64,000 nt of DNA from Paraconexibacter sp040581415 (GTDB lineage Bacteria; Actinomycetota; Thermoleophilia; Solirubrobacterales; Solirubrobacteraceae): positions 4,774,001 to 4,838,000 of the forward strand of contig NZ_CP114014.1 in the NCBI RefSeq assembly GCF_040581415.1, written 5' to 3'. Made by a program: the position numbers and the translations under genes. This document shows positions 1-8,030 of the stretch, piece after piece (within the stretch, counting starts at the first letter, position 1; every line of letters begins with the position of its first letter). The notes beneath the pieces were generated by a model, which had not been told where the DNA came from, searched no databases, and saw only the letters and a program-made list of their open reading frames with translations.

Positions 1-511
1 GCGCCCGGTCGATCGCGAGCCCGTCCAGCCGTCCGCTGTCGGCGAGCGCGGGGTAGAGGAGCTGCGTGTAGAGGCAGTCCGCGATGACGACGTCGTGCGT
101 GCCGAGGTCGACGTCAGCGGCGGCGCCGGCCGCCGACGGGCGCTCGCCGAGCGCCGCCCGGATCGCCGCGTCGGCCTGACCGCCGGTGATGTCGGCGACC
201 CGGGTGCGGACGCGCGAGCGGTCCCCGAACGCCACGCGGCGGCGCGCGCGGGCGAGGGCGCCGTCGTCCAGGTCGATCAGCTCCAGCGCCTGCGCGCGGG
301 CAGCGATCCGGCGCAGCGGAAGCGTGTCGCCGTTGCCCGCACCGACGACCGCGACGCGCGCGCCACGCGGGACGTGCCGGGCCAGCAGCGACCAGGCCGC
401 TTCACGGGCGGGCGCCCAGCGGCGATGCCGCGCGCGGTCGCCGTTGGCGTTGCGCGCGACGTTGGCCCCGGCCACCGTCGGCACCGCCCGCGCGGTACGT
501 GGCCCACTCAC
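1..511 (-). CDS. SAM-dependent methyltransferase-like protein (partial, 3' end cut by window)
   Basis: The minus strand gives one uninterrupted frame from a GTG at 511 to the window edge, about 170 codons; the C-terminus is missing. Residues 53-62 read VAVVGAGNGD, a glycine-rich SAM-binding motif I. About 20 residues later comes an acidic loop (LELIDLDD, ~75-82) where class I methyltransferases hold the SAM ribose. A motif IV-like stretch (HDVVIADCLYTQL) follows at ~139-151. This order fits a Rossmann-fold methyltransferase. The substrate is not evident. No clear ribosome binding site precedes the GTG and the frame stays open upstream, so the start is uncertain. The N-terminal residues (ANVARNANGDRARHRRW) are not something I recognise. 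Confidence 0.6.
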   Translation of the reverse strand, partial: MSGPRTARAVPTVAGANVARNANGDRARHRRWAPAREAAWSLLARHVPRGARVAVVGAGNGDTLPLRRIAARAQALELIDLDDGALARARRRVAFGDRSRVRTRVADITGGQADAAIRAALGERPSAAGAAADVDLGTHDVVIADCLYTQLLYPALADSGRLDGLAIDRA

Positions 512-685
512 CGGCGCGCCTGGGGCGAGGACGATCGGGCCGCGCAGGCAGGTGCATCGACGCTGACGGGGCGGCCGGCCACGGCGGGAAGGTACACCGC
601 GGGCAGACGCCGGACCCCGCCGACCGTCGGGTTCGCCTGCTGATACATGGATCTACGACTACCTGACGCCCTACTATCGGACGTC

Positions 686-946
686 ATGGCGACCAGCACA
701 TCCTTCTCCGCGACCGACGACTGGGCCACGGTCCTCGGGAGCGTCAAGCAGTTCGAGGCCGAGCGACCCGCGCCGTACGGCGTGGCGGTCGAGTCGGCCC
801 TCGAGGACCTGCAGTCCGCGGCCACGAGCGGCCGTCCGCTCGCGCCGCTGCTCGCGGCGGCCACGCGCGCCGGCTGCTCGGCCGACGACATCTTCCATGC
901 GCTCGGCGAGGTTCGCGGGACGGGCGCGCAGGCACCGCCGCTGTAG
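686..946 (+). CDS. Hypothetical 86-aa protein
   Basis: I do not recognise this protein. It is short, mildly acidic, without a signal peptide or membrane segment, and probably all-helical (ESALEDLQSAATSGRPLAPLLAAA). The ATG at 686 is preferred over the in-frame ATG at 647 because a TACTAT -10-like box at 672-677 lies 8 nt upstream, the same spacing seen before several other starts here. It is monocistronic and convergent with the TetR gene ending at 986. A GC-rich chance frame cannot be excluded, but the composition looks like a real soluble protein. Confidence 0.5.
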   Translation: MATSTSFSATDDWATVLGSVKQFEAERPAPYGVAVESALEDLQSAATSGRPLAPLLAAATRAGCSADDIFHALGEVRGTGAQAPPL

Positions 947-985
947 GCGACGACGACAGCGGCGGCCGGACGCGCCGCCGCCCGG

Positions 986-1588
986 TCAGGCCGTCTCGTC
1001 GCCGAGCGCTCCGCGCCAGACGTGCACCAGCGCGTCGAGCAGCGCGTCCTCGGCGAGGGTCGGCCATGCCAGGTGCTCGGTGATCGACCGCTCCGTCGAC
1101 CACACGAGCACATACGCGCGCGCGTCCGCCTCGTCGGCGGTGATGCGCGGGTTGGACGCCAGCAGCCGGTCGCGCGCCAGGACCCGGAAGCCCTCGTGCA
1201 CGCGGCGCCACAGCGCGGCGACGTCCTCGTCGTAGGTGGCGCCCTCGACGAGGGCACGGACCGCCCCTTGGTGCGCGGCGAAGGTCCGCAGCAGCTCGCC
1301 GAGCGTTCCGCGGACGTCGCCGGTCCCGTCCCGCAGCCATGGCTCGGTGCCGCGTGCGAGCTCCGCCGCCAGCCGCTCCCCGAGCGCGAGCGCGAGCGCG
1401 CGCTTGTCCGCGAAGTACGCGTAGAACGTCGCGCGCGAGAAGCCGGCCTGCTTGGCGATGGCGTCGATCGACAGCTCGCCGAACGGGGCCCCGGCGGCGA
1501 CGAGTGCTTCCGCGGCGTCGAGCAACGACGCCGCTCCGAGACGGCGCTTCTCCGCGACATGCGTGGACCGGCGGGCGAGCGGCGACAT
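986..1588 (-). CDS. TetR/AcrR family transcriptional regulator
   Basis: A 200-aa TetR-type repressor. The N-terminal helix-turn-helix ends in the typical IAKQAGFSRATFYAYFADKRAL, followed by an all-helical ligand and dimerisation domain. The ATG at 1588 is preferred to the upstream GTG at 1609 because a TAGACT box (minus strand, 1601-1596) lies 7 nt before it. The gene diverges from the small protein and cytochrome P450 starting at 1678. The 17-bp palindrome at 1641-1657 lies between them and is the likely operator, so this protein probably represses the P450 operon and perhaps itself. The inducing ligand is unknown; a P450 substrate is the natural guess. Confidence 0.88.
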   Translation of the reverse strand: MSPLARRSTHVAEKRRLGAASLLDAAEALVAAGAPFGELSIDAIAKQAGFSRATFYAYFADKRALALALGERLAAELARGTEPWLRDGTGDVRGTLGELLRTFAAHQGAVRALVEGATYDEDVAALWRRVHEGFRVLARDRLLASNPRITADEADARAYVLVWSTERSITEHLAWPTLAEDALLDALVHVWRGALGDETA

Positions 1589-1640
1589 GACGACGAGTCT
1601 ACGCGACACGACGACTGGTATCGAAGTCCAGACTCAAAGA

Positions 1641-1657
1641 CTTGACAAGCTGTCAAG
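1641..1657. promoter_or_regulatory. Palindromic operator, probable TetR site
   Basis: CTTGACA-AGC-TGTCAAG is a perfect 7-3-7 inverted repeat in the divergent intergenic region. Its left half contains the TTGACA -35 box of the rightward promoter, so a bound repressor would block RNA polymerase. Confidence 0.7.
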
Positions 1658-1671
1658 TCGTGGTGCATAGT
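1642..1671 (+). promoter_or_regulatory. Promoter of the 57-aa protein/P450 operon
   Basis: A consensus -35 (TTGACA, 1642-1647) and a CATAGT -10 (1666-1671) are separated by 18 bp. The start codon at 1678 lies 6 nt after the -10, so the transcript should begin at or next to the ATG (leaderless). The -35 is embedded in the palindrome at 1641-1657. Confidence 0.65.
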
Positions 1672-1677
1672 GTGCCC

Positions 1678-1851
1678 ATGACCTCGATCAACAGCGCAGC
1701 ACGCACCGCCGTCGAGAGCACGGCGATCATCGCCGTCTTCGGCCTGGGCCGCGTCGGGTTCTTCTCGACGGTCCGCCGCCACACCACGGCGGTCGACGAC
1801 CTGTTCGCCACCGACACGGTCGACGGCCTGCTGCGGAGGATCGGGGCATGA
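1678..1851 (+). CDS. Small 57-aa protein ahead of the P450
   Basis: I do not recognise this small protein. It starts MTSINSAARTAVES, has a short hydrophobic centre (TAIIAVFGLGRVGFF), and ends with a charged tail. Its stop codon overlaps the P450 start (ATGA at 1848-1851), so the two are probably translationally coupled. The ATG at 1678 sits just after the -10 box and is favoured over an upstream in-frame start at 1642, which would lie inside the promoter. Possible roles are a P450 partner or a leader peptide. There is no ferredoxin cysteine motif. Confidence 0.55.
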   Translation: MTSINSAARTAVESTAIIAVFGLGRVGFFSTVRRHTTAVDDLFATDTVDGLLRRIGA

Positions 1852-3083
1852 CGGCCACGGCGACCGGCGTCGACCTGAGCTCGCTCGACCTCGGTGACCA
1901 CGCCCACTGGCAGCCCGAGCCCCCGTACGAGTTGCTGGCGCAGATGCGCCGCGAGGCGCCGGTGCACTTCAGCCGCAACGACCGCTACCCCGGCGAGGGC
2001 GGCTTCTGGTCGCTGACGCGGGCCGCCGACGTCCACGCCGCAACGCGCGACTTCGAGACGTTCTCCTCCGAGGGGCGCGGCATCTTCCTGATCGACGACA
2101 TCGGCCTGCCGCTCGAGGTCCAGCGGCTGCAGATGATCTCGATGGATCCACCGCGGCACGACCGCCTGAAGCAGCTGGTCGGCAAGGCGTTCACCCCGAA
2201 GCGGATCGCGGCGCACGAGGACACGGTCCGCCAGATCATCTGCGACGTCCTGGACGAGTTCTCGGACGCAGACCGCTGCGACCTCGTGCATGACATCGCT
2301 CGCCCGGTCCCGGCCCGGGTGATCGGGTCACTGCTCGGCACGCCGCTGGAGGACGACAGCAAGCTGCTGCGCTGGACCAACGTCGCCACCGCGTTCGAGG
2401 ACCCGGACATCCGCTCCGGCTGGGGCGACAGCGCCGACGAGATGGTCGACGTCGTGAACTACATCAACGCGGTGCGCGAGGAGCACATCGCGCACCCGAC
2501 CGACGACCTGCTGAACGGGCTGATCAACGCGGAGGTCGACGGCGACCGGCTGAACGAGCTGGAGATCGCGACCTTCTTCATCCTGCTGCTCGCCGCCGGC
2601 AACGACAGCACCCGGGCCACCTACAGCGCGACCATGCGCGCGCTGATGAACGACCCCAAGCAGCGGCAGCTGCTGCTCGACGACCCGTCGCGCATACCCG
2701 CGGCCGTCGAGGAGGGCCTGCGCTGCTTCCCGGCGTTCAGCTTCATGGGACGCATGACCACCCGCGACGTCGAAATCAACGGGACGACCATCCCGGCCGG
2801 CGAGCGCGTGCTGCTCTGGTACATCGCGTCGAATCGCGACCCCGAGCTGTTCGAGGATCCCGAGCGCTTCGACCTCACGCGAGAGGGACTCGAGAAGCAC
2901 CAGGCCTTCGGCGCCCGCGGCCGTCACTTCTGCCTCGGCGCGGCGCTGGCGCGGATGGAGCTACGAATCTGGATCGAAGAGACGCTGCGGCGCTTCCCCG
3001 ACATGCAGCAGGACGGGGAGACCAAGCGGGTCCAGGCGCTGTTCCTGAACCAGTATCGGTCGATCCCGGTGCGCCTGCGGTAG
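1848..3083 (+). CDS. Cytochrome P450
   Basis: A 411-aa soluble bacterial class I P450, a haem-thiolate monooxygenase needing an external ferredoxin and reductase. The diagnostic motifs are present in order: I-helix oxygen-activation segment AGNDST at ~249-254, the K-helix ExxR (EEGLR, ~287-291), and the haem loop FGARGRHFCLG with the cysteine ligand at Cys362. Length is typical of actinobacterial CYPs. It overlaps the 57-aa protein by 4 nt and is controlled with it from the palindromic promoter. No redox partner gene is adjacent. The sequence resembles CYPs acting on hydrophobic ring or lipid substrates, but substrate cannot be read from sequence. Confidence 0.95.
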   Translation: MTATATGVDLSSLDLGDHAHWQPEPPYELLAQMRREAPVHFSRNDRYPGEGGFWSLTRAADVHAATRDFETFSSEGRGIFLIDDIGLPLEVQRLQMISMDPPRHDRLKQLVGKAFTPKRIAAHEDTVRQIICDVLDEFSDADRCDLVHDIARPVPARVIGSLLGTPLEDDSKLLRWTNVATAFEDPDIRSGWGDSADEMVDVVNYINAVREEHIAHPTDDLLNGLINAEVDGDRLNELEIATFFILLLAAGNDSTRATYSATMRALMNDPKQRQLLLDDPSRIPAAVEEGLRCFPAFSFMGRMTTRDVEINGTTIPAGERVLLWYIASNRDPELFEDPERFDLTREGLEKHQAFGARGRHFCLGAALARMELRIWIEETLRRFPDMQQDGETKRVQALFLNQYRSIPVRLR

Positions 3084-3123
3084 CCGCGGTGACGGACCGG
3101 GGTGCGGCGGGTAACGTCCGACC

Positions 3124-3564
3124 ATGCCGATCAAGCTCCCCCCGGCCGTCGCCCGCTTCAACCAGCGGATCAACAACCCCGTCCAGGGGCACTTCGCCTG
3201 GCTGCTCCCGCCGTACGCGCTGATCGTGCACACCGGTCGCAGGACGGGGCGCACGTTCTCGGTCCCGGTCACCGGCTTCATGGCGGGCGACCGGCTCGTG
3301 GTGCCGCTGCTCTACGGGCGCGGGTCGCAGTGGGTGCTGAACCTGGAGGCCGCCGGCGGTGGCGAGGTCGTCCGCCGGGGTCGGCGGTACGTCCTCGCCG
3401 ACCCCGAGGTCGTCAGCACGCCACCCGCGGCCCTCGGCCCGGTCGCCCGGCGGGTCAGCGCGGCGGCCGCGCATCAGCTCGTCGCGCGCCTGGGCGAGCC
3501 GCTGCCCGGGGGACCGAAGGAGCTTCACGCGCTACGGCCGCGCAGCCGCCGGCGCGGGAGCTGA
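3124..3564 (+). CDS. Deazaflavin (F420)-dependent nitroreductase family protein
   Basis: A 146-aa member of the Ddn/F420-H2-dependent nitroreductase family, small split beta-barrel proteins that use F420H2 to reduce quinones or nitro compounds. The core is visible: HTGRRTGRTFSVPVTGF (substrate and F420 phosphate side), then LYGRGSQWVLNLEAAGGGEVVRRGRR, the signature of this family. The start at 3124 follows a TAACGT box by 5 nt. It lies 40 bp after the P450 and could be co-transcribed or have its own promoter. It ends just before a strong hairpin at 3570-3600. Confidence 0.85.
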   Translation: MPIKLPPAVARFNQRINNPVQGHFAWLLPPYALIVHTGRRTGRTFSVPVTGFMAGDRLVVPLLYGRGSQWVLNLEAAGGGEVVRRGRRYVLADPEVVSTPPAALGPVARRVSAAAAHQLVARLGEPLPGGPKELHALRPRSRRRGS

Positions 3565-3569
3565 CGACC

Positions 3570-3600
3570 GGCATCACCGGACCGTGCGTCCGGTGATGCC
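3570..3600. terminator. Hairpin terminator
   Basis: A perfect 13-bp stem (GGCATCACCGGAC with its complement) and a 5-nt loop lie 6 nt after the stop of the nitroreductase gene. The U-tract is poor (GTTCTG). The following sequence up to 3785 holds only the promoter of the next gene. Confidence 0.7.
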
Positions 3601-3785
3601 GTTCTGCCGTGTCGTCGCGATCGCTGCCCGACTGCCCCAGCCCGGTGGTCGGCCGGCGGGCGCCGAACTTGTGACCGGCGGCCGGCCGGCCGCGGCGATC
3701 GTGGCGCGCGCCACCCGTCTCGCGGCCGCGGCCGGGCACCGCGACTGTCGGCGGACCCGCCCCGCGGCTCGGGCATACTTGGCCG

Positions 3786-5603
3786 ATGCGCGTCCCTGTT
3801 CCCGCGGTCGCAACGACCGTCCTGCTGGCGTTGCTGGCGGGACCCGCGACCGCCGCACGCGCCGCCGAGGTGACCGTCACCTCGTTCGACGGCACGAAGA
3901 TCAACGCGGCCTTCACCCCGGCGGAGGGACTCAAGCCCGGCGAGCGCGCACCCGTGATGCTGATGACGCACGGGTTCGGGCTCACGCGGGAGTCGGTCGA
4001 GGGAGGCCTGGCCGAGTTCGGGCAGGTCGGTGCGCCGGCCTTCCGGGCACGCGGCTACAGCACGCTCACCTGGGACTCGCGCGGGTTCGGCCGCTCCGGC
4101 GGCGAGGTCGGCCTCGACTCGCCGGACGTCGACGGCCGCGACGTGTCCGCCCTGATCGACTACCTCGCCGCCCGCCCGGATGTCCTGCTCGACAAGCCGG
4201 GCGACCCGCGGATCGGCATGCACGGCGCGTCGTACGGCGGCGGCATCGAGTGGGCGACCGCCCTGCGCGATCAGCGCGTCGACGCGATCGCCCCCGCGAT
4301 CTCGTGGGTCAGCCTCACGGACGCGCTCGCGCGGGACGGACGGGTCAAGCTCGGCTGGGGCGCCGCCCTGGTCGGGCTCGGCGAGGCGTCGGGCCTCGCG
4401 GTGGGCGTGCTCGCACCGCAGGGGCTGGAGCTCGGGGCGATGCCCGCGGCACTCGTGCAGCACGCGGTCGAGTCGGCCGCCACGGGGGCGGCGTCGCCCG
4501 CCTTCACCGACTACCTGCGCGCCCGCGGCACCGAGGACCGCCTCGAGCAGGTCCGCGCCCCCGCGCTGATCCTGCAGGGCACCGCCGACACGCTGTTCAC
4601 GCCGAGCCAGGCGGTGAAGATGCGTGCGCTGCTGCGGCCGGCCGGGGTCCCGGTGAAGATGGCGTGGTTCTGCGGCGGGCACGGCGTGTGCCTGACGGGC
4701 AACGCGCTGGCCGACCGGATCGAGCCGATGACGCTGGCCTGGATGGATCGCTGGGTCAAGCGCGACAAGACCGTCGACACGGGCCCCGGCTTCGAGTGGG
4801 TGGCGGACGACGGCCAGGCGCGCAGCGCCGCCGACTTCCCGCTCGCGCGGGCGGGCACCGTGGCCGCGACCGGCAGCGGCACGCTCGCCCTGGCCCCGGC
4901 GGCCGCCGCCAGCGGGCTCGCCGTCCTGGCCACCCCGTCCCCCACCGCCGTCGACATCCCGATCCCCGCGCCGCGGACGGCGACGGACGTGGTCGGCGAC
5001 CCGCAGCTCGAACTGCGCTACAGCGGGCGCGCGGCGGGCGGTCCCACCCATGTCTTCGCGCAGTTGGTCGACGAGGCCCGCGGCATCGTCGTCGGCAACC
5101 AGGCGACGCCGGTCGCCGTGGTCCTCGACGGGGCGACCCACACCGTGCAGACGTCGCTCGAGGGGGTCGCGATGCGGATGACGCCGTCGAGCCGCTACCG
5201 CCTGCAGATCGCCTCCGACACGACGATGTACGGCGTCGGGCACGCGGTCGGGTCGGTCCGCATCCTCGAGGCGAACCTCGCGCTGCCGGCGGGTGACGCG
5301 GCAGCGACCAAGCCGGCGGCGTTCACCCTTCCCGGCACCCGGTCCACCTGCGCCACGCCCCGCACCATCACCCTCGCCCTGGGACGCAGCCGCCACCTGG
5401 CCGACATCGTCGTCCGCCTCGGCGGACGCACCGGCAAGCGGATCGCGTCCCGCCGGCTGGCGGGGACCCGGGTGCGGTTCACGCTGAAGGGCCAGGCGCC
5501 GGGCCGCGTGACCGTCACGGTCACCGCGCGTCGCCGGGGCGGCGGCAGCTTCACGCTCACGCGGCGGTTCCTCACCTGCGCGCGCGGCGCGGTGCGCGGA
5601 TGA
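3786..5603 (+). CDS. Secreted CocE/NonD-type alpha/beta hydrolase (peptidase S15 family)
   Basis: A 605-aa exported serine hydrolase. Residues 1-27 form a signal peptide with an A-x-A-type end. The alpha/beta-hydrolase core follows, with nucleophile Ser149 in HGASYGG and likely partners Asp268 (GTADTLF) and His299 (CGGHGVCL). A beta-sandwich like the C-terminal domain of X-Pro dipeptidyl-peptidase/cocaine esterase covers ~330-500. The last ~90 residues form an extra beta-rich, Arg-rich domain bounded by two cysteines (CATPRT ... FLTCARG), which could be a cell-surface binding module. Substrate is unknown (ester or peptide). The ATG lies 6 nt after a CATACT -10 box, and the gene overlaps the PlsC gene by 4 nt. 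Confidence 0.85.
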   Translation: MRVPVPAVATTVLLALLAGPATAARAAEVTVTSFDGTKINAAFTPAEGLKPGERAPVMLMTHGFGLTRESVEGGLAEFGQVGAPAFRARGYSTLTWDSRGFGRSGGEVGLDSPDVDGRDVSALIDYLAARPDVLLDKPGDPRIGMHGASYGGGIEWATALRDQRVDAIAPAISWVSLTDALARDGRVKLGWGAALVGLGEASGLAVGVLAPQGLELGAMPAALVQHAVESAATGAASPAFTDYLRARGTEDRLEQVRAPALILQGTADTLFTPSQAVKMRALLRPAGVPVKMAWFCGGHGVCLTGNALADRIEPMTLAWMDRWVKRDKTVDTGPGFEWVADDGQARSAADFPLARAGTVAATGSGTLALAPAAAASGLAVLATPSPTAVDIPIPAPRTATDVVGDPQLELRYSGRAAGGPTHVFAQLVDEARGIVVGNQATPVAVVLDGATHTVQTSLEGVAMRMTPSSRYRLQIASDTTMYGVGHAVGSVRILEANLALPAGDAAATKPAAFTLPGTRSTCATPRTITLALGRSRHLADIVVRLGGRTGKRIASRRLAGTRVRFTLKGQAPGRVTVTVTARRRGGGSFTLTRRFLTCARGAVRG

Positions 5604-6358
5604 CGCGGCCCCGGCGGGCGCGCCGGTCCCGGCGCCGCGGACGGTCGTCGGGCCGCCGGAAGCGCACCCGGCCGGACATGCGCACCGCGCTGACCGAGAC
5701 CGTCGCCGCCCGGCTGGGACGGTCCCACAAGCGTGCCCGGGGCGGCCGGCCGTGGCTGCAGGGCGTCATGGTCCTGGTCCTCGTGCCGCTGCTGTCGGTG
5801 ATGGCGCGCATCCGCGTGCACGGCCGTGAGCACGTCCCCTCCGAGGGCGGCTTCATCCTCGCGCCGAACCACCCGTCGGTCCTGGACGCGTTCTTCGCGG
5901 CGCTGCCGCTGCTGCCCCGCCGGATGTACTTCATGGGCATGGCCGAACTGTGGCAGCGGCCGCTGCCGGCGTGGCTGATGTCGCGCGTCGGGGGTTTCCC
6001 GATCGTGCGCGGGACCTGGGACCGCGACGCCTTCGAGACGGCCGAGGCGGTCATCGGCCGAGGGCGTGTCCTGGTCCTGTTCCCCGAGGGCGGGGTGAGC
6101 CCGGCCGACGGCTACAAGCCGGCGAAGCCCGGGATCGGGCACATCGCCCATCGCACCGGCGCCAGCATCGTCCCCGTCCACCTGTCCGGGCCGCGGCGCC
6201 TGTACCGCTGGTGGAGCTGGCCGCGGATCACCGTGACGGTCGGGGCGCCGATCGCTGTCGCGCGCGACGAGGAACCGAGCCGCGAGCGGTCGCTCGCCAC
6301 CGCCGAACAGGCGCTCGCGGCGATCAAGGCGCTCGACCCCGAAGGCGACGCCCGCTGA
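5600..6358 (+). CDS. 1-acyl-sn-glycerol-3-phosphate acyltransferase (PlsC-like)
   Basis: A 252-aa acyltransferase of the LPLAT/PlsC family, which transfers acyl chains from acyl-CoA or acyl-ACP to lysophosphatidic acid or related lipids at the membrane. The catalytic HX4D is NHPSVLD (His91, Asp96), with the substrate-phosphate motif FPEGG at ~160. A single hydrophobic helix (VMVLVLVPLLSVMA) near residue 60 probably anchors it. The very basic first 30 residues (RRARRSRRRGRSSGRRKR) suggest a later start such as M31. The ATG at 5600 overlaps the hydrolase stop (ATGA), so the two are coupled. Confidence 0.88.
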   Translation: MTRPRRARRSRRRGRSSGRRKRTRPDMRTALTETVAARLGRSHKRARGGRPWLQGVMVLVLVPLLSVMARIRVHGREHVPSEGGFILAPNHPSVLDAFFAALPLLPRRMYFMGMAELWQRPLPAWLMSRVGGFPIVRGTWDRDAFETAEAVIGRGRVLVLFPEGGVSPADGYKPAKPGIGHIAHRTGASIVPVHLSGPRRLYRWWSWPRITVTVGAPIAVARDEEPSRERSLATAEQALAAIKALDPEGDAR

Positions 6359-6396
6359 CAGTCCATCCGGGCCGGATGTGCGAACCCACCCAGGCA

Positions 6397-6416
6397 TCAC
6401 CCCCGGATGGTGGTGA
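6397..6416. promoter_or_regulatory. Imperfect 20-bp palindrome upstream of the aldehyde dehydrogenase
   Basis: TCACCCCC-GGAT-GGTGGTGA (8-4-8, one mismatch per arm) lies 72 bp before the aldehyde dehydrogenase start. It has the same architecture and nearly the same arms as the palindrome in front of the mce operon (25650-25669). It is probably a binding site for an activator or repressor. Confidence 0.5.
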
Positions 6417-6487
6417 GACACCCCTGACCGCCGTGCGAACGGTCGTTATGGTCGGAGCAACACGTTTTCCACGTCACAGGAGAGAGC

Positions 6488-7966
6488 ATGAGCACGCAGA
6501 CCTTGATCGAGAGCAACGAGCTCTTCATCGGCGGCGGGTGGGTCAGCCCGCAGGGCTCGGACCGCATCGACGTCTTCTCGGCCAGCACCGAGGAGCTGAT
6601 CGGATCGGTCCCGGACGGCACCAACGCCGACATCGACGCGGCTGCGACCGCCGCCCGCAACGCCCTCCAGGATCCGCAGGGCTGGTCGTCCTGGTCGGTC
6701 GACGAGCGCGCATCAGCGATGGAGCGCCTGGCGGACGCGATGGACAAGCGCTCGGAGGAGATGACCACCCGCATCTCCATGCAGAACGGCATGCCGATCG
6801 CGATTGCCCAGCAGCTCGAGGGCGTCTTCCCGCAGGTGCTGCTGCGGTACTACGCCGGGCTCGTGCGTGGCACGGACTTCGAGGAGGAGCGTGCCGGGCT
6901 CCTCGGCGGGACGATCATCGTCAAGAAGCAGCCGATCGGCGTCGTGGGCGCGATCGTGCCGTGGAACTTCCCGCAGGCCCTCGCCGCCTTCAAGCTCGCG
7001 CCGCTGCTGGCCGCCGGCTGCACCGTCGTCATGAAGCCGTCGCCCGAGACGGTCCTCGACAGCCTGACGCTCGCCGAGGCGATCATCGAGGCCGGCATCC
7101 CCGACGGCGTCATCAACATCGTCCCCGGTGGCCGCGAGGTCGGCGCCTACCTGGTCGAGCATCCGCAGATCGACAAGGTCGCGTTCACCGGCTCCACTCC
7201 GGCGGGCCGCAAGATCGCCGCGCGCTGCGGCGAGCTGCTGCGCCCGGTCACGCTCGAGCTCGGCGGCAAGTCCGCGGCGATCGTCCTCGACGACGCGGAC
7301 ATCGCGAGCTCGGTCGAGAACCTCTTCTCGGCCACGCTGCTGAACAACGGGCAGACGTGCTTCCTGGGGACACGCGTCCTCGCGCCGCGGTCGAAGTACG
7401 ACGAGGTGCTGGCGGTCTTCGGCGGCCTGGCAGACGCGCTGACCGTCGGCGACTCGATGGACCCCGCCACGCAGATCGGCCCGATGGCGTCCAAGCGCCA
7501 GCAGGAGCGCGTCGAGGGCTACATCGCCAAGGGCAAGTCCGAGGGCGCACGTGTCGTGGCCGGCGGGCGGCCGACGGGCCAGGAGCAGGGCTGGTTCGTG
7601 CAGCCGACGATCTTCGCCGACGTCGAGAACAGCCACACCATCGCCCAGGAGGAGATCTTCGGGCCCGTGCTGTCGGTGATCCCGTACGACAACGACGAGC
7701 AGGCGATCGCGATCGCCAACGACTCGGAGTTCGGCCTCGGCGGCAGCGTCTGGACCGGCGACGCCGAGCGCGGCGAGGCGATGGCCCGCCGAGTGCAGAC
7801 CGGCTCGATCGGCATCAACCACTACATGATCGACCCGGCCGCGCCGTTCGGCGGCGTGAAGCAGAGCGGCCTCGGCAAGGAGCTCGGGCCCGAGGGCCTG
7901 CAGGCCTACCTGTCGACGCAGTCGATCTACAAGACCCAGGGCGGCGCCGGGGCCGGCGCGCCGTAG
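6488..7966 (+). CDS. NAD(P)-dependent aldehyde dehydrogenase
   Basis: A 492-aa member of the aldehyde dehydrogenase superfamily, oxidising an aldehyde to the acid. Motifs: cofactor segment PWNFPQALAAFKLAPLLAAG, GSTPAGRKI, the general base Glu257 in LELGGKS, and the nucleophile Cys291 in GQTCFLG. The ATG at 6488 follows a good Shine-Dalgarno (AGGAGAGAGC). The gene stands alone, with a palindrome upstream and a hairpin downstream. Broad aldehyde specificity is possible; the substrate cannot be deduced. Confidence 0.93.
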   Translation: MSTQTLIESNELFIGGGWVSPQGSDRIDVFSASTEELIGSVPDGTNADIDAAATAARNALQDPQGWSSWSVDERASAMERLADAMDKRSEEMTTRISMQNGMPIAIAQQLEGVFPQVLLRYYAGLVRGTDFEEERAGLLGGTIIVKKQPIGVVGAIVPWNFPQALAAFKLAPLLAAGCTVVMKPSPETVLDSLTLAEAIIEAGIPDGVINIVPGGREVGAYLVEHPQIDKVAFTGSTPAGRKIAARCGELLRPVTLELGGKSAAIVLDDADIASSVENLFSATLLNNGQTCFLGTRVLAPRSKYDEVLAVFGGLADALTVGDSMDPATQIGPMASKRQQERVEGYIAKGKSEGARVVAGGRPTGQEQGWFVQPTIFADVENSHTIAQEEIFGPVLSVIPYDNDEQAIAIANDSEFGLGGSVWTGDAERGEAMARRVQTGSIGINHYMIDPAAPFGGVKQSGLGKELGPEGLQAYLSTQSIYKTQGGAGAGAP

Positions 7967-7982
7967 GCCGGTCAGGCAGCGG

Positions 7983-8006
7983 GGCGGCGACCACGTGGTC
8001 GCCGCC
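7983..8006. terminator. Bidirectional hairpin terminator
   Basis: A perfect 24-nt palindrome (GGCGGCGACCAC with its complement, central CACGTG) followed by TTCT sits between the convergent aldehyde dehydrogenase (ends 7966) and lipoprotein gene (ends 8031). Confidence 0.65.
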
Positions 8007-8030
8007 TTCTGGCGGCCCTGGGGGCTCGGG

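Noticed and set aside
508..1782. Long minus-strand frame across the TetR gene and both flanks
   Set aside because: Only a different frame of this stretch gives a TetR protein; the long frame is Arg/Ser-rich without motifs.
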